From positions 1 to 52,040 of the forward strand of contig JAJFJD010000050.1 of the NCBI GenBank assembly GCA_021774335.1: a stretch of DNA of 52,040 nt. Reading direction: 5' to 3'. Positions 1 through 9,718 of the stretch are shown piece after piece (positions within the stretch are counted from its first letter, which is position 1; the number at the start of each line of letters is the position of its first letter). The notes beneath the pieces were generated by a model that was given only the letters and a program-made list of their open reading frames with translations, was not told the origin of the DNA and made no database searches. The translations under genes were made by a program, and so were the position numbers. The stretch is from Alphaproteobacteria bacterium (lineage in GTDB: Bacteria > Pseudomonadota > Alphaproteobacteria > UBA8366).

Positions 1-1
1 A

Positions 2-142
2 GAGATGGTGATGCCGGGTGACAATATCTCGATGGAAGTTACGTTGATCGCGCCGATTGCGATGGACGACGGACTTCGTTTCGCGATCCGTGAAGGCGGC
101 AAGACCGTCGGCGCGGGTGTCGTCGCCTCAATCGTCGAATAA
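2..142 (+). CDS. tuf: Elongation factor Tu, C-terminal fragment (window edge)
   Basis: Only the last 46 residues and the TAA stop lie in the window; the 5' part is cut off by the window edge, not broken. The reading [19 protein letters not shown] ... [16 protein letters not shown] matches the end of EF-Tu domain 3, the beta-barrel that contacts aminoacyl-tRNA. EF-Tu is the GTPase that brings aminoacyl-tRNA to the ribosome. A tuf gene directly before rpsJ is the usual proteobacterial str-S10 arrangement. The family call is secure. Confidence 0.95.
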   Translation, partial: EMVMPGDNISMEVTLIAPIAMDDGLRFAIREGGKTVGAGVVASIVE

Positions 143-162
143 CGAAAGATGCCGGATCAGGG

Positions 163-187
163 CGCCCTCAACTGGGCGTTCTTTTTT
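163..187 (+). terminator. Intrinsic-terminator-like hairpin between tuf and rpsJ
   Basis: CGCCC (163-167), a 6-base loop and GGGCG (174-178) form a perfect 5-bp GC stem, followed by TT, C and six T. The rpsJ Shine-Dalgarno GGAGG starts right after the T run. The stem is short, so it could end tuf transcripts, act as an attenuator or be partly read through. No clear promoter fits in the remaining bases before rpsJ. Confidence 0.6.
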
Positions 188-200
188 GGAGGATAATTGA

Positions 201-509
201 ATGGATAACCAAAATATTCGGATCCGGTTGAAGGCGTTCGATCACCGTGTGCTCGATCAATCGACGCAGGAGATCGTGAATACCGCGAAGCGGACTGGTG
301 CGCAGGTGCGTGGCCCCATTCCCATGCCGACGCGTATCGAACGGGTCACCGTGCTGCGGGGACCGCATATCGATAAGAAGAGTCGCGAACAGTTCGAGAT
401 CCGCACACATAAGCGGCTTCTCGACATCGTCGACCCAACGCCGCAGACGGTGGATGCCTTGATGAAGTTGGACCTGGCGTCCGGCGTTGACGTTGAAATT
501 AAACTCTAA
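201..509 (+). CDS. rpsJ: 30S ribosomal protein S10
   Basis: S10 binds the 3' major domain of 16S rRNA in the 30S head, and as NusE it also joins the NusB antitermination complex. The 102 residues match the family's usual length. The family core is present: GPIPMPTR at about 37-44, and [16 protein letters not shown] in the second half. The ATG has a strong GGAGG about 8 bases upstream. It is the first gene of the S10 cluster and follows the tuf hairpin, so its expression may depend on read-through. Confidence 0.98.
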   Translation: MDNQNIRIRLKAFDHRVLDQSTQEIVNTAKRTGAQVRGPIPMPTRIERVTVLRGPHIDKKSREQFEIRTHKRLLDIVDPTPQTVDALMKLDLASGVDVEIKL

Positions 510-539
510 CGGCGTTGTTTCTAGGGAACGGTGAGCGTT

Positions 540-1304
540 ATGCGTAGCGGATTGATCGCACGGAAAAAGGGAATGACCCGGGTCTTTACGGACGACGGAC
601 GGCATATTCCCGTGACGGTGCTGGCCATCGACGAATGTCAGGTCGTTTCGGTGCGGACGGATGAGAAAGACGGCTATTCGGCGGTTCAACTGGGCGCCGG
701 TAAGGCCAAGCCTAAGAACACGACCAACGCGATGCGTGGTCACTTCGCGAAAGGCAAGGTCGAGCCGAAGATGAGGGTTGCCGAGTTCCGCGTGAGCCCG
801 GAAGGGTTGCTGGACGTGGGCGCCGAGTTGTCGGCGGAACATTTTATCGCGGGCCAGAAGGTCGACGTGACCGGCACGAGCATCGGTAAAGGCTTCGCCG
901 GCGCGATGAAGCGACATGGCTTTAAAGGCCTTCGCGCTAGTCATGGCGTGTCGATTTCGCATCGCTCGCATGGTTCTACCGGTCAATGCCAGGATCCTGG
1001 GCGGGTCTTCAAGGGCAAGAAGATGGCCGGCCAGATGGGCAATAAACAGATTACCGCGCAGAACCTGGAGGTCGTATCGACCGACGGTGATGCGGGTCTC
1101 GTCCTGGTGAAGGGCGCTGTCCCCGGATCGCGCGAAGGATGGGTCCTCGTGCGCGACGCGGTGAAGCTGCCGCAGCCGGACGACGCACCGTTCCCGGGCG
1201 CCATCAAGGGTGGGGCCGCGGCAGACAATGACGCGGCGGATGCCGCGCCGGAGGGCGATGCCGTCCCCGAAGAGAAGACCGAGGATGTGAAGAATGAAGA
1301 GTAA
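540..1304 (+). CDS. rplC: 50S ribosomal protein L3
   Basis: L3 is an early-assembly 50S protein whose extended loop reaches towards the peptidyl-transferase centre. The start [16 protein letters not shown] is the canonical L3 N-terminus, so I chose ATG 540, with GGTGAG just upstream. An in-frame GTG at 531 would add three residues and has an AGGGA nearby. The conserved GQMGNKQIT segment is present. The last 30 or so residues form an Asp/Glu/Ala-rich tail beyond the compact L3 core, as seen in some alphaproteobacteria. The end overlaps rplD by 11 bases. Confidence 0.96.
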   Translation: MRSGLIARKKGMTRVFTDDGRHIPVTVLAIDECQVVSVRTDEKDGYSAVQLGAGKAKPKNTTNAMRGHFAKGKVEPKMRVAEFRVSPEGLLDVGAELSAEHFIAGQKVDVTGTSIGKGFAGAMKRHGFKGLRASHGVSISHRSHGSTGQCQDPGRVFKGKKMAGQMGNKQITAQNLEVVSTDGDAGLVLVKGAVPGSREGWVLVRDAVKLPQPDDAPFPGAIKGGAAADNDAADAAPEGDAVPEEKTEDVKNEE

Positions 1305-1914
1305 TGTCATCACCCTCGACAACAAGGCTGCGGGCGACATCGAGTTGAACGACGCCGTTTTCGGGACGGAGGTCCGCAAGGATATCCTGTCGCGCATGGT
1401 CAACTATCAATTGGCCAAGCGCCGCGCCGGAACGCATAAGGTGAAGACCCGCGGCGAGATTTCTGGCACGACGGCCAAGCCGTTCCGCCAGAAGGGAACC
1501 GGCCGGGCGCGTCAAGGGTCAATACGTGCGACGCAGATGCGTGGCGGTGCGACGGTGTTCGGTCCTGTTGTCCGGGATCACGCCCATAAGCTGCCGAAAA
1601 AGGTGCGGCGGTTTGCGTTGTGTTCGGCGCTGTCCTCGAAACAGGCGGACGGCAAACTGATCATCGTTGACGAAGCAACGCTCAAGGAAAGCAAGACCAA
1701 GACCTTGATCGAGAAGCTGGGCAAGCTTGGCTTGTCGAACGCGTTGATCGTGGCGGGCCCGCAGGTCGACGAGAATTTCGCCCGGGCGGCAAAGAACATC
1801 GTCGGTGTCGACGTTTTGCCGACGCAAGGTGCCAATGTTTACGACATCTTGCGGCGCGACACGCTGGTGCTGACGCGTGAGGCGGTTGAGACGCTGGAGG
1901 CGCGGCTAACATGA
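1294..1914 (+). CDS. rplD: 50S ribosomal protein L4
   Basis: L4 binds 23S rRNA domain I and lines the exit tunnel; in E. coli it also represses its own S10 operon, which is not shown here. The 206 residues match the family. The long basic loop [20 protein letters not shown] is followed by GRARQGSIR and RGGATVFGP, the tunnel-loop signature. It starts inside the end of rplC and its stop overlaps rplW by 4 bases, indicating translational coupling. Confidence 0.97.
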   Translation: MKSNVITLDNKAAGDIELNDAVFGTEVRKDILSRMVNYQLAKRRAGTHKVKTRGEISGTTAKPFRQKGTGRARQGSIRATQMRGGATVFGPVVRDHAHKLPKKVRRFALCSALSSKQADGKLIIVDEATLKESKTKTLIEKLGKLGLSNALIVAGPQVDENFARAAKNIVGVDVLPTQGANVYDILRRDTLVLTREAVETLEARLT

Positions 1915-2234
1915 GCTGGAAGTATTTCAATAAGCATATCGTCAGCAACGAGCGCCGGTTCGAGCTTTTGCGCTTCCCGGTTATCACCGAAAAGGCGACG
2001 CTTGGCTCCGAGCATAACCAGGTTACGTTCCGGGTGCCGCTCGATGCCAGCAAGCCGGAGATCAAAATCGCCGTCGAGCAGGTGTTCGACGTCAAGGTTG
2101 TATCGGTCAATACGCTGCGCCAAAAAGGCAAAACGAAAGTCTTCCGGGGCCGTAAGGGTCGTCGGAACGACTACAAGAAAGCGGTCGTGCGGCTTGAAGA
2201 AGGCCATTCGATCGACGTGACGACAGGGATCTAA
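1911..2234 (+). CDS. rplW: 50S ribosomal protein L23
   Basis: L23 sits at the tunnel exit and is the docking site for trigger factor and SRP. The 107 residues contain [11 protein letters not shown] near the N-terminus and [20 protein letters not shown], the family's basic loop. The frame overlaps the rplD stop by 4 bases and ends 4 bases before rplB. The ATG start gives [20 protein letters not shown], slightly longer than the E. coli N-terminus. Confidence 0.96.
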   Translation: MSWKYFNKHIVSNERRFELLRFPVITEKATLGSEHNQVTFRVPLDASKPEIKIAVEQVFDVKVVSVNTLRQKGKTKVFRGRKGRRNDYKKAVVRLEEGHSIDVTTGI

Positions 2235-2238
2235 TCGC

Positions 2239-3072
2239 ATGGCGTTGAAGAATTTCAATCCGATTACGCCCGGCATGCGCCAGTTGGTTCTGGTGGACCG
2301 GTCGGCACTCTATAAAGGTAAGCCGGTCAAAAGCTTGACCGAAGGTCTTACGAAAAAGGGTGGGCGGAACAACACCGGTCGCATCACCGCACGCCGGCGT
2401 GGCGGCGGGCATAAGCGGCGCTATCGGGTGATCGATTTCAAGCGGCAGAAGTTCGACATGCCGGCGACGGTGGAGCGGATCGAATACGATCCCAACCGCA
2501 CGGCATATATTGCGCTGGTGAAATACAGCGACGGCGAATTGGCCTATATCCTGGCGCCGCAGCGTTTGAACACGGGCGACAGTGTCGTGGCCGGCAGTCG
2601 GGTCGACGTGAAGCCCGGCAACGCGATGCCGCTCAATAACATTCCGGTCGGCACCATTATCCATAATGTGGAAATGAAGCCGGGCAAGGGCGGTCAGATT
2701 GCTCGCTCCGCCGGGACCTACGTTCAATTGGTGGGACGCGACCAGGGATACGCGCAGTTGAAACTGTCGTCGGGCGAACTGCGCATGGTGCGCGGCGAGT
2801 GCATGGCGACGATCGGTGCCGTATCCAATCCCGATCAGTCCAACATCAATTTGGGCAAAGCGGGACGGAAACGCTGGATCGGCAAGCGGCCGGCGGTGCG
2901 CGGCGTCGCGATGAACCCGGTCGACCATCCGCATGGCGGCGGCGAAGGCCGCACCTCGGGCGGCCGTCATCCGGTGACACCGTGGGGCAAGCCGACCAAA
3001 GGCAAACGCACCCGGGCGCCTAAGAAGCCCAGCAACAAGTTGATCATCCGGCGACGCCGGTCGAAAAAGTAA
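2239..3072 (+). CDS. rplB: 50S ribosomal protein L2
   Basis: L2 is a primary 23S-binding protein needed for subunit joining and peptidyl-transferase activity. The 277 residues fit the family. [17 protein letters not shown] opens the protein, and the near-invariant [20 protein letters not shown] lies at about 223-242; its His is the residue tied to peptidyl-transferase function. The C-terminus is Lys/Arg-rich. It lies 4 bases after rplW. Confidence 0.98.
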   Translation: MALKNFNPITPGMRQLVLVDRSALYKGKPVKSLTEGLTKKGGRNNTGRITARRRGGGHKRRYRVIDFKRQKFDMPATVERIEYDPNRTAYIALVKYSDGELAYILAPQRLNTGDSVVAGSRVDVKPGNAMPLNNIPVGTIIHNVEMKPGKGGQIARSAGTYVQLVGRDQGYAQLKLSSGELRMVRGECMATIGAVSNPDQSNINLGKAGRKRWIGKRPAVRGVAMNPVDHPHGGGEGRTSGGRHPVTPWGKPTKGKRTRAPKKPSNKLIIRRRRSKK

Positions 3073-3091
3073 GAGACAGGAGTAGACAGTC

Positions 3092-3370
3092 GTGGCGCGA
3101 TCCGTATGGAAAGGTCCATTTGTAGACGGGTATCTGCTGAAAAAGGCAGAGGTGGCCCGCGGTTCCGGCCGCAACGACGTGATCAAGACTTGGTCGCGGC
3201 GGTCGACGATCTTACCGCAATTCGTGGGGCTGACCTTCGGCGTGTACAACGGCCAGAAGTTCATTCCGGTGTTGGTCACTGAAAACATGATTGGTCATAA
3301 GTTTGGCGAGTTTTCGCCGACCCGGACCTTCTTCGGCCATGCGGCCGACAAGAGGGCAAGGAGAGGCTAA
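3092..3370 (+). CDS. rpsS: 30S ribosomal protein S19
   Basis: S19 lies in the 30S head next to S13 and contacts A-site tRNA and the B1 bridges. The 92 residues begin [15 protein letters not shown] and contain [13 protein letters not shown] and [13 protein letters not shown], all family hallmarks. The start is GTG with an AGACAGGAG stretch upstream; no ATG lies in frame near it. It is 4 bases from rplV. Confidence 0.97.
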   Translation: MARSVWKGPFVDGYLLKKAEVARGSGRNDVIKTWSRRSTILPQFVGLTFGVYNGQKFIPVLVTENMIGHKFGEFSPTRTFFGHAADKRARRG

Positions 3371-3374
3371 GGCG

Positions 3375-3755
3375 ATGGGTAAAGCGAAGGGCGAACGGCA
3401 GTTGAGTGATGATGAGGCGCGGGCGATTTCGCGCCACATCAGGATCAGCCCACAGAAGCTGAACGTGGTTGCGGCGGTGATTCGCGGAAAGAACGCCGAC
3501 GCTGCGTTGGCCGAGCTCACCTTTTCGAACCGGCGTGTCGCCGGTGACGTGCGGAAGGTATTGGAATCTGCGATCGCCAACGCGGAGAACAACCATCAAC
3601 TCGATGTCGACCGGCTTTTTGTAAAAGAGGCATTTGTCGGCAAGACACTGGTGATGAAGCGGTTTCGCGCACGGGCGCGGGGGCGTGTCGGCAAAATTCA
3701 GAAGCCGATGAGCAATTTGACCGTCGTGGTCAAGGAACGCGAGGAGGCCGAATAA
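3375..3755 (+). CDS. rplV: 50S ribosomal protein L22
   Basis: L22 binds 23S rRNA and its beta-hairpin narrows the exit tunnel. ATG 3375 gives [20 protein letters not shown], a 126-residue protein; the open frame continues upstream inside rpsS, but that part is not L22-like. The [17 protein letters not shown] segment and the hairpin [20 protein letters not shown] mark the family. The TAA shares a base with the rpsC ATG. Confidence 0.96.
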   Translation: MGKAKGERQLSDDEARAISRHIRISPQKLNVVAAVIRGKNADAALAELTFSNRRVAGDVRKVLESAIANAENNHQLDVDRLFVKEAFVGKTLVMKRFRARARGRVGKIQKPMSNLTVVVKEREEAE

Positions 3756-4429
3756 TGGGCCATAAAGTCTGTCCCATCGGGCTTCGGCTCGGGATCAACC
3801 GGACCTGGGATTCACGGTGGTTCGCCGGCCGCGAGTATGGCGAACTCCTGCATCAGGACCTCAAGCTGCGCGACTACATCATGGATCGTCTCAGCCAGGC
3901 CGGGGTCTCCCGGGTGGTCATCGAGCGTCCCGCGAAAAAGGCGCGTATCACAATCCACACGGCGCGGCCGGGCGTGGTCATCGGCAAGAAGGGCGCGGAT
4001 ATCGAAAAGTTGCGCCAGGACATCGCTAAGATGACCCGAGGCGACGTTACGCTAAACATCGTGGAAATCCGCAAGCCGGAGATCGACGCGAAGCTCGTCG
4101 CTGAAAACATCGCTCAGCAGTTGGTGCGCCGCGTTGCGTTCCGACGTGCGATGAAGCGGGCGGTTCAGTCGGCCATGCGGCTTGGTGCGGAAGGTATCCG
4201 GATCAACTGTGGCGGCCGCCTCGGCGGCGCGGAAATCGCCCGGACCGAATGGTACCGCGAGGGACGGGTGCCGCTTCACACGCTGCGTGCGGATATTGAT
4301 TACGGCACCGCGACGGCGAAGACGACTTACGGAACCTGCGGTGTGAAGGTGTGGGTGTTCAAGGGTGAAATCCTCGCGCATGACCCGATGGCGCAGGACA
4401 AGCGCCTCCAGGAGCAGCAGCTTCGCTAG
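3755..4429 (+). CDS. rpsC: 30S ribosomal protein S3
   Basis: S3 lines the mRNA entry channel of the 30S head with S4 and S5. The 224 residues start [20 protein letters not shown]. The KH type-2 domain has its GxxG loop at VIGKKGADI (about residues 76-84), and the C-terminal domain carries [20 protein letters not shown]. Its ATG overlaps the rplV stop by one base. A 40-base gap precedes rplP. Confidence 0.97.
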   Translation: MGHKVCPIGLRLGINRTWDSRWFAGREYGELLHQDLKLRDYIMDRLSQAGVSRVVIERPAKKARITIHTARPGVVIGKKGADIEKLRQDIAKMTRGDVTLNIVEIRKPEIDAKLVAENIAQQLVRRVAFRRAMKRAVQSAMRLGAEGIRINCGGRLGGAEIARTEWYREGRVPLHTLRADIDYGTATAKTTYGTCGVKVWVFKGEILAHDPMAQDKRLQEQQLR

Positions 4430-4469
4430 GCGGTTTGCCGGCGATGCGATGAAGGTGAGATAGGGACCG

Positions 4470-4883
4470 ATGCTTAGTCCAAAGAGAACAAAGTTCCGCA
4501 AGCAGCATAAAGGCCGTGTGCATGGCATGGCTAAAGGCGGCACGGACATTAATTTTGGCAGTTACGGGCTCAAGGCGATTACGCCTGGGCGTGTGACAGC
4601 CCGTCAGATTGAAGCCGCCCGCCGGGCGATTACGCGTCATATCCGCCGCGCAGGCCGCGTGTGGATCCGCGTTTTCCCGGACGTGCCGGTCAGTCAAAAG
4701 CCCGCCGAGGTTCGGATGGGTAAGGGTAAGGGTTCGCCCGAATACTGGATGTGCCGGGTCAAGCCGGGCCGCGTCATGTTCGAGTTGGATGGCGTGGACA
4801 AGGAAATTGCCCGCAAGGCATTCGAATTGGCAGCTGCGAAGCTGCCGTTAAAGACCAAATTTGTGACTCGGTTGGGAGGCTAG
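4470..4883 (+). CDS. rplP: 50S ribosomal protein L16
   Basis: L16 organises the A-site region of the 50S subunit. The 137 residues begin [19 protein letters not shown] and contain [12 protein letters not shown], the family fingerprint. Its C-terminal half matches the L10e/L16 fold. It is 9 bases from rpmC. Confidence 0.97.
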   Translation: MLSPKRTKFRKQHKGRVHGMAKGGTDINFGSYGLKAITPGRVTARQIEAARRAITRHIRRAGRVWIRVFPDVPVSQKPAEVRMGKGKGSPEYWMCRVKPGRVMFELDGVDKEIARKAFELAAAKLPLKTKFVTRLGG

Positions 4884-4892
4884 GAACATTCG

Positions 4893-5087
4893 ATGAAAGC
4901 TGAGGATGTCCGCCAGAAGACCGACGATGAATTGGGCGAGATGCTGCTCGACCTGAGGAAGGAAGCATTCAACCTTCGTTTCCAGAAAGCGAGCGGCCAG
5001 CTTGAGAATACGGCGCGTATTCGTGAAGTGCGGCGTGATATCGCACGCGTAAAAACGACGCTGCACACGCGCAAACCGGCATCGTAG
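4893..5087 (+). CDS. rpmC: 50S ribosomal protein L29
   Basis: L29 is a two-helix protein beside L23 at the tunnel exit. The 64 residues contain the typical [20 protein letters not shown] and end with a basic helix carrying [14 protein letters not shown]. Size and position between rplP and rpsQ agree with the family. Confidence 0.96.
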   Translation: MKAEDVRQKTDDELGEMLLDLRKEAFNLRFQKASGQLENTARIREVRRDIARVKTTLHTRKPAS

Positions 5088-5099
5088 AGGATCGGCAAT

Positions 5100-5339
5100 A
5101 TGCCAAGACGGGTATTTCAGGGAGTTGTCCAGAAGGACGCAAAAGACAAGACGGTGGTCGTCAAGGTCGAGCGTCTGGTCAAGCATTCTTTGTACAAGAA
5201 GTTCATTCGCCGGTCGAAGAAGTACATGGCGCATGATGAGGGCAACGCGAGCAAGGCGGGTGATCTGGTCCGTATTCGTGAGTGTCGGCCGCTTTCCAAG
5301 CGTAAGCGCTGGGAAATTCTGGGCGAGACTGCAGGTTAA
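5100..5339 (+). CDS. rpsQ: 30S ribosomal protein S17
   Basis: S17 is a primary 16S-binding OB-fold protein of the 30S body. The 79 residues start [20 protein letters not shown] and contain KRSKKY-like ([11 protein letters not shown]) and [14 protein letters not shown], the S17 signature. It follows rpmC by 12 bases and precedes rplN by 24. Confidence 0.97.
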   Translation: MPRRVFQGVVQKDAKDKTVVVKVERLVKHSLYKKFIRRSKKYMAHDEGNASKAGDLVRIRECRPLSKRKRWEILGETAG

Positions 5340-5363
5340 AGCGGGCGCGAAGGAAGTTAAGTC

Positions 5364-5732
5364 ATGATCCAGATGCAAACTAATCTTGATGTTGCGGACA
5401 ATTCCGGTGCTCGCCGGGTCCAGTGCATCAAGGTACTCGGCGGCTCCAAGCGGATGACCGCGGGTATCGGCGATATAATCGTCGTGTCTGTCAAGGAAGC
5501 CATTCCGCGCGGACGCGTGAAGAAGGGCGACATCCACAAGGCGGTTATCGTCCGCACGGCCAAGGAAGTGCGCCGGGACGATGGCACGGCGATCCGTTTC
5601 GACCGCAACGCGGCGGTGCTGATCAACAATCAGCAGGAGCCGATCGGTACCCGTATCTTCGGCCCGGTCACGCGCGAGCTGCGGCAGAAGCAGTTCATGA
5701 AGATTATTTCGCTAGCGCCCGAGGTGTTGTGA
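5364..5732 (+). CDS. rplN: 50S ribosomal protein L14
   Basis: L14 forms an intersubunit bridge near the factor-binding region. The 122 residues match the universal L14 length: [20 protein letters not shown], the [15 protein letters not shown] strand, and the C-terminal [20 protein letters not shown]. The TGA stop overlaps the rplX ATG, so the two are translationally coupled. Confidence 0.98.
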   Translation: MIQMQTNLDVADNSGARRVQCIKVLGGSKRMTAGIGDIIVVSVKEAIPRGRVKKGDIHKAVIVRTAKEVRRDDGTAIRFDRNAAVLINNQQEPIGTRIFGPVTRELRQKQFMKIISLAPEVL

Positions 5733-6049
5733 TGGCGGCAAAAGTAAAAAAAGGCGATCGCGTCGTCATGCTTGCCGGTAAGGACAAGGGTAAGACGGGC
5801 GAAGTGATGCAGGTTTATCCGAAGGATAAGCGCGTCATCGTGTCGGGCGTGAACATGGTGAAACGCCATACCGCACCGTCGCAAAACAATACCGGCGGGA
5901 TCGTCGAGAAAGAGGCGTCGGTACACGTGTCGAACGTCGCGCATCCCGACCCGAAGGACGACAAGCCGACGCGCGTCGGATTCAAGATGCTCGATGGGGA
6001 CCGCAAAGTGCGTTACGCGAAGCGGTCCGGCGAAGTCATCGATAGTTAA
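5732..6049 (+). CDS. rplX: 50S ribosomal protein L24
   Basis: L24 is an assembly-initiator protein with a KOW motif. ATG 5732 overlaps the rplN stop and gives 105 residues; the frame is open far upstream inside rplN but that part is only a shadow. [20 protein letters not shown] carries the KOW core, followed by [20 protein letters not shown] and KRHTAPSQ. Confidence 0.96.
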   Translation: MAAKVKKGDRVVMLAGKDKGKTGEVMQVYPKDKRVIVSGVNMVKRHTAPSQNNTGGIVEKEASVHVSNVAHPDPKDDKPTRVGFKMLDGDRKVRYAKRSGEVIDS

Positions 6050-6066
6050 GAAGGTAGTTCGAGCTG

Positions 6067-6624
6067 ATGCCTGAAAGTGCATATACACCGCGGCTGAAAG
6101 AGCATTATCAGAGTGCCGTACGGCAGACTCTGATGGATGAATTCAAATACGCGAATTCGATGTCCGTACCGCGGTTGGACAAGATCGTCGTCAATGTCGG
6201 CGTCGGTGAGGCGGTTAATGATTCGAAGAAGATCGATGCTGTCTGCGCAGATATCTCTGCGGTCAGCGGTCAGAAACCGATCGTGACGCGGGCGCGGCAG
6301 TCGATCGCGAACTTCAAACTTCGCGAAGGCATGCCCATCGGCGCCAAGGTCACGCTCCGGCGCGACCGGATGTATGAATTCCTGGACCGGCTGGTCACCG
6401 TGGCCCTGCCGCGCGTCCGGGATTTTCGGGGATTGTCGACCAATAGCTTCGACGGCAATGGCAACTATGCCTTGGGGCTGAAGGAACAGATCGTTTTCCC
6501 GGAAATCGACTACGACAAGGTGGATGCGGTTCGCGGTATGGACATCGTGATTTGCACCACGGCACAGACCGATGAGGAAGCACGAGTGCTTCTCAAAGGT
6601 TTCGATTTACCGTTCCAGAAATAA
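6067..6624 (+). CDS. rplE: 50S ribosomal protein L5
   Basis: L5 binds 5S rRNA and contacts P-site tRNA. The 185 residues fit the family, with [16 protein letters not shown] near the N-terminus, [20 protein letters not shown] in the middle and [19 protein letters not shown] near the C-terminus. It lies 17 bases after rplX and 26 before rpsN. Confidence 0.98.
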   Translation: MPESAYTPRLKEHYQSAVRQTLMDEFKYANSMSVPRLDKIVVNVGVGEAVNDSKKIDAVCADISAVSGQKPIVTRARQSIANFKLREGMPIGAKVTLRRDRMYEFLDRLVTVALPRVRDFRGLSTNSFDGNGNYALGLKEQIVFPEIDYDKVDAVRGMDIVICTTAQTDEEARVLLKGFDLPFQK

Positions 6625-6650
6625 GCGTCTGGCGGAGGAGCAGGTTACAT

Positions 6651-6956
6651 ATGGCCAAGAAAAGCGCGATCGAGAAGAACAAGCGTCGAGCGCGGATTTC
6701 CAAGAAGTTTGCGTCCAAACGGGCACGGCTGAAGGCAATCGCGAGCGACCGGGATCTCCCGGCAGAAGAGCGTTTCGATGCTCGTTTGAAACTCGCGGAG
6801 TTGCCGCGGAATTCGGCGCCGAACCGTATTCGCAATCGTTGTGAGCTGTCGGGACGCCCGCGCGCGTATTACCGAAAGTTCAGGATTTCTCGGATTGCAC
6901 TACGCGATCTCGCGTCGTCGGGGCATATCCCCGGCATGGTTAAGGCCAGTTGGTAG
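6651..6956 (+). CDS. rpsN: 30S ribosomal protein S14 (zinc-free type)
   Basis: S14 is a 30S head protein. The 101 residues give the long form of S14. The region that would carry a CxxC...CxxC zinc site in the short form has only [16 protein letters not shown], so this is the zinc-independent version. The C-terminus [20 protein letters not shown] is canonical. Its ATG has GGAGGAG about 12 bases upstream. Confidence 0.97.
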   Translation: MAKKSAIEKNKRRARISKKFASKRARLKAIASDRDLPAEERFDARLKLAELPRNSAPNRIRNRCELSGRPRAYYRKFRISRIALRDLASSGHIPGMVKASW

Positions 6957-6969
6957 GAGATAGACTGTA

Positions 6970-7368
6970 ATGTCGATGAGCGATCCTATGGGCGATATGC
7001 TCACGCGCATCAGGAATGCGCAGCGGGTCGGCAAGAACACCGTATGCTGCCCGGCGTCCAAGTTTCGGGCCAATGTCCTCGGTGTGCTGGAACGTGAAGG
7101 ATTTATTCGTGGATTCAGTTGGGCGGAATTGCGTCAGGGCATTCCCGAGCTGACAATCGAATTGAAGTATTCGGAAGGCGAACCCGTCATTCGGGAGATC
7201 AATCGTGTGTCGCGGCCTGGCCGACGTGTGTATTCCAAGATCAAAGATCTGCAACGGATCTATAACGGTCTTGGTATTTCCGTCCTGTCGACGCCGCGTG
7301 GCGTGATGTCGGATGCGGAAGCACGCGAAGCCAATGTCGGCGGCGAAGTGCTTTGCCGGGTGTTTTAG
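6970..7368 (+). CDS. rpsH: 30S ribosomal protein S8
   Basis: S8 is a primary 16S-binding protein and in E. coli the repressor of the spc operon; regulation here is not shown. The 132 residues carry [16 protein letters not shown] at the start and the C-terminal [18 protein letters not shown], the universal S8 signature. Its stop is 9 bases before rplF. Confidence 0.98.
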   Translation: MSMSDPMGDMLTRIRNAQRVGKNTVCCPASKFRANVLGVLEREGFIRGFSWAELRQGIPELTIELKYSEGEPVIREINRVSRPGRRVYSKIKDLQRIYNGLGISVLSTPRGVMSDAEAREANVGGEVLCRVF

Positions 7369-7377
7369 GAGAGTACC

Positions 7378-7917
7378 ATGTCACGTGTTGGCAAATATCC
7401 GGTCACGGTTCCCGACGGCGTCGAGATATCGCTGGCTGGCAACGTCCTGACCGCGAAAGGCAAGCTTGGCGAGCTTCATGTGCCGTTTACCGATGAGGTG
7501 ACGGTCGAGCTGAAGGACGGCAAGGTGAACGTCAATCCGGTCGGCGGCACCAAGAAGGCGCGGTCGCTCTGGGGCACCGTTCGCAGCTTGGTGGACAACG
7601 CCGTTGTCGGTGTCTCGGAAGGGTTCACCAAGCGATTGGAGATCAACGGCGTTGGTTACCGCGCGCAGGTACAGGGGAAGAAGCTCAACCTGCAGCTTGG
7701 GTATAGCCACGACATTGGCTTCGAGATTCCGGAGGGCGTGAAGATCGCGCTCGAAGGCGACCGGCAATCGATCATCGCGGTCAGCGGCGCGGACAAGCAG
7801 CGCGTCGGACAGGTGGCGAGCGTCATTCGCGGGTATCGCGCACCGGAGCCCTACAAGGGCAAGGGCATCAAGTACCAGGATGAAATCATCCTGCGTAAAG
7901 AAGGCAAGAAGAAGTAG
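7378..7917 (+). CDS. rplF: 50S ribosomal protein L6
   Basis: L6 lies at the base of the L7/L12 stalk near the sarcin-ricin loop. The 179 residues form two repeats. [17 protein letters not shown] opens the protein and the C-terminal [19 protein letters not shown] is diagnostic. Gap to rplR is 11 bases. Confidence 0.98.
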   Translation: MSRVGKYPVTVPDGVEISLAGNVLTAKGKLGELHVPFTDEVTVELKDGKVNVNPVGGTKKARSLWGTVRSLVDNAVVGVSEGFTKRLEINGVGYRAQVQGKKLNLQLGYSHDIGFEIPEGVKIALEGDRQSIIAVSGADKQRVGQVASVIRGYRAPEPYKGKGIKYQDEIILRKEGKKK

Positions 7918-7928
7918 GAGCGGCGGCG

Positions 7929-8288
7929 ATGGAATCACGAAAGCTTTTCGAGCGTCGCAAACGGCGGAATCGATACAACTTGAAGCGCCGTGCGACGGGC
8001 AAACCGCGTTTGTCGGTGTTCCGCTCGAGCAAGCATATTTACGTGCAGATCGTTGACGACGGCGATGGCCGTACGTTGGCGGCCGCATCGACGGTCGAGA
8101 AAGACCTGCGCGGTAAGTTGAAGACGGGAGCGACCATCGAGGCCGCGACCGCCATCGGCAAGGAGATCGCCGACCGAGCGTCCAAGGCGGGCGTGTCGGA
8201 TGTGGTGTTCGACCGCGGCGGATACAATTTTCACGGCCGGATCAAGGCACTGGCCGAAGCTGCCCGCGAAGGTGGGCTGAAGTTTTAG
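7929..8288 (+). CDS. rplR: 50S ribosomal protein L18
   Basis: L18 binds 5S rRNA together with L5. The 119 residues have a basic N-terminus ([19 protein letters not shown]), then [18 protein letters not shown] and the C-terminal [20 protein letters not shown], which defines the family. It sits between rplF and rpsE in the usual spc order. Confidence 0.97.
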   Translation: MESRKLFERRKRRNRYNLKRRATGKPRLSVFRSSKHIYVQIVDDGDGRTLAAASTVEKDLRGKLKTGATIEAATAIGKEIADRASKAGVSDVVFDRGGYNFHGRIKALAEAAREGGLKF

Positions 8289-8303
8289 GAAGGGACGCGG
8301 GTA

Positions 8304-8915
8304 ATGGCTCAACCACCGCAAGGTCGTGGACAAGGACCGCAAGGTCGCGGACAAGGACGCGGAAGAGGGCGCGGACGGGACGATCGCAGCGAGCAGGAAT
8401 TTATTGAAAAGCTCGTTGGCATCAATCGTGTCGCCAAGGTCGTCAAAGGTGGCCGCCGCTTCGGATTTTCGGCGATCGTCGTTGTTGGCGACGGCAAGGG
8501 CAGGGTCGGGTTCGCTCTCGGTAAGGCCCGCGAAGTGCCCGAAGCGATCCGCAAGGCGACTGAAAAAGCGCGAAAGACGCTGGTTCGGGTGCCGCTGCGT
8601 GAAGGACGGACGCTTCATCACGACGTGACCGGCCGTTTCGGCGCGGGCCGCGTGGTGATGCGGAACGCGCCCGCGGGAACCGGCATCATCGCCGGCGGTC
8701 CGATGCGCGCGGTCTTCGAGGCGTTGGGCGTGCAGGACATTGTCGCCAAATCGGTCGGTACGTCCAACTCGCACAATATGATCAAGGCAACCTTTGCGGC
8801 GTTGATGAATTGCAATTCGCCCCGCCAGGTCGCCAATCGCCGCGGCAAAAAGGTGGGCGAGATCGTCGGTCGTCGCGATGATACGTCAGGCGAGCGGGAG
8901 CAGACGAATGCCTGA
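8304..8915 (+). CDS. rpsE: 30S ribosomal protein S5 with an Arg/Gly/Gln-rich N-terminal tract
   Basis: S5 lines the mRNA entry tunnel and affects decoding accuracy. The core from about residue 31 is canonical: [20 protein letters not shown], then [19 protein letters not shown] and [14 protein letters not shown]. At 203 residues it is longer than E. coli S5 (about 167). The extra length is mostly residues 5-30, a low-complexity tract of Gln-Gly-Arg units coded partly by a 21-base tandem duplication. The start ATG follows GGAAGGG. It overlaps rpmD by 8 bases. Confidence 0.97.
   Translation: MAQPPQGRGQGPQGRGQGRGRGRGRDDRSEQEFIEKLVGINRVAKVVKGGRRFGFSAIVVVGDGKGRVGFALGKAREVPEAIRKATEKARKTLVRVPLREGRTLHHDVTGRFGAGRVVMRNAPAGTGIIAGGPMRAVFEALGVQDIVAKSVGTSNSHNMIKATFAALMNCNSPRQVANRRGKKVGEIVGRRDDTSGEREQTNA
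8316..8357 (+). repeat. 21-base tandem duplication in rpsE coding PQGRGQG
   Basis: Two adjacent 21-base units (8316-8336 and 8337-8357) differ at a single base (T/C) and each encode Pro-Gln-Gly-Arg-Gly-Gln-Gly. They are followed by more Gly-Arg codons. The direct repeat is plainly visible; slippage or unequal recombination as its origin is inference. Confidence 0.9.
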
Positions 8916-9102
8916 GTCGAAGAAAACGGTGCGGGTAACGCAGATTGGCAGCCCCATTCGGCGCCGCCGGGATCAACGGGCCACTTTGGTGGGGCTCGGC
9001 CTTAACAAGATGCATAAGACTCGCGAACTTGAAGACACGCCATCAGTTCGCGGGATGATCAACAAGGTTCATCACTTGGTGCGCGTCGAAGACGCGGACT
9101 AG
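8908..9102 (+). CDS. rpmD: 50S ribosomal protein L30
   Basis: L30 is a small 50S protein. ATG 8908 gives 64 residues: [20 protein letters not shown], then [20 protein letters not shown] and [11 protein letters not shown], all typical. The frame is open 30 bases further upstream inside rpsE, but the family length supports 8908. The overlap with the rpsE end implies translational coupling. Confidence 0.96.
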   Translation: MPESKKTVRVTQIGSPIRRRRDQRATLVGLGLNKMHKTRELEDTPSVRGMINKVHHLVRVEDAD

Positions 9103-9128
9103 GCGCCGGCAGGACAAGGGTTCAAGGT

Positions 9129-9677
9129 ATGAAACTCAACGAAATTTCGGACAATGCGGGCGCTCGGCCTGTCCGTAAACGCGTCGGCCGGGGCACCGGC
9201 TCGGGCACCGGCGGAACCTCCGGCACTGGCCATAAGGGCCAGAAGTCGCGATCGGGTGTATCCATCAAGGGCTTCGAGGGTGGCCAAATGCCGCTCTACC
9301 GGCGTGTCCCGAAGCGCGGATTTACGAATATATTCCGACTCGAATTTGCCGAGCTGAATGTCGGGCGGTTGCAGCAAGCGATCGATGCGAAAAAGGTCGA
9401 TGCAAAGAAGCCGATCACCGGTGACGTTCTGGTCGCGGCAGGGGTGATCCGCCGTTTGCGCGATGGCGTGCGCCTTCTTGCAAAAGGCGAGATCAAAGCC
9501 AATGTGACAATTGAGGTTGCCGGCGCGTCGAAATCGGCGATTGAAGCCGTGGAAAAGGCGGGCGGCAAGGTCACTGTGATTGCTAAGCCGAAGCAGGAAG
9601 GCAAACACGTGAAGAAGCCGGACGGCAAGAGCGGCAAGAAAGCGAAGTCGGAGAAGTCCGAAGACGCGAGCGCTTGA
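9129..9677 (+). CDS. rplO: 50S ribosomal protein L15
   Basis: L15 is a late 50S assembly protein. The N-terminus [20 protein letters not shown] runs into the Gly-rich [20 protein letters not shown]. The core has [17 protein letters not shown]. At 182 residues it is longer than E. coli L15 (144) because of a Lys/Ser/Glu-rich tail of about 25 residues. A 41-base gap precedes secY. Confidence 0.97.
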   Translation: MKLNEISDNAGARPVRKRVGRGTGSGTGGTSGTGHKGQKSRSGVSIKGFEGGQMPLYRRVPKRGFTNIFRLEFAELNVGRLQQAIDAKKVDAKKPITGDVLVAAGVIRRLRDGVRLLAKGEIKANVTIEVAGASKSAIEAVEKAGGKVTVIAKPKQEGKHVKKPDGKSGKKAKSEKSEDASA

Positions 9678-9718
9678 CCACAGGCGGTCGCGTTTAGCGG
9701 CAAACGGGATACACTGGC

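Noticed and set aside
168..1403. 411-codon open frame antisense to rpsJ-rplD
   Set aside because: Mirrors the codon pattern of the genes beneath it, has no family-like sequence, and lies opposite certain ribosomal genes.
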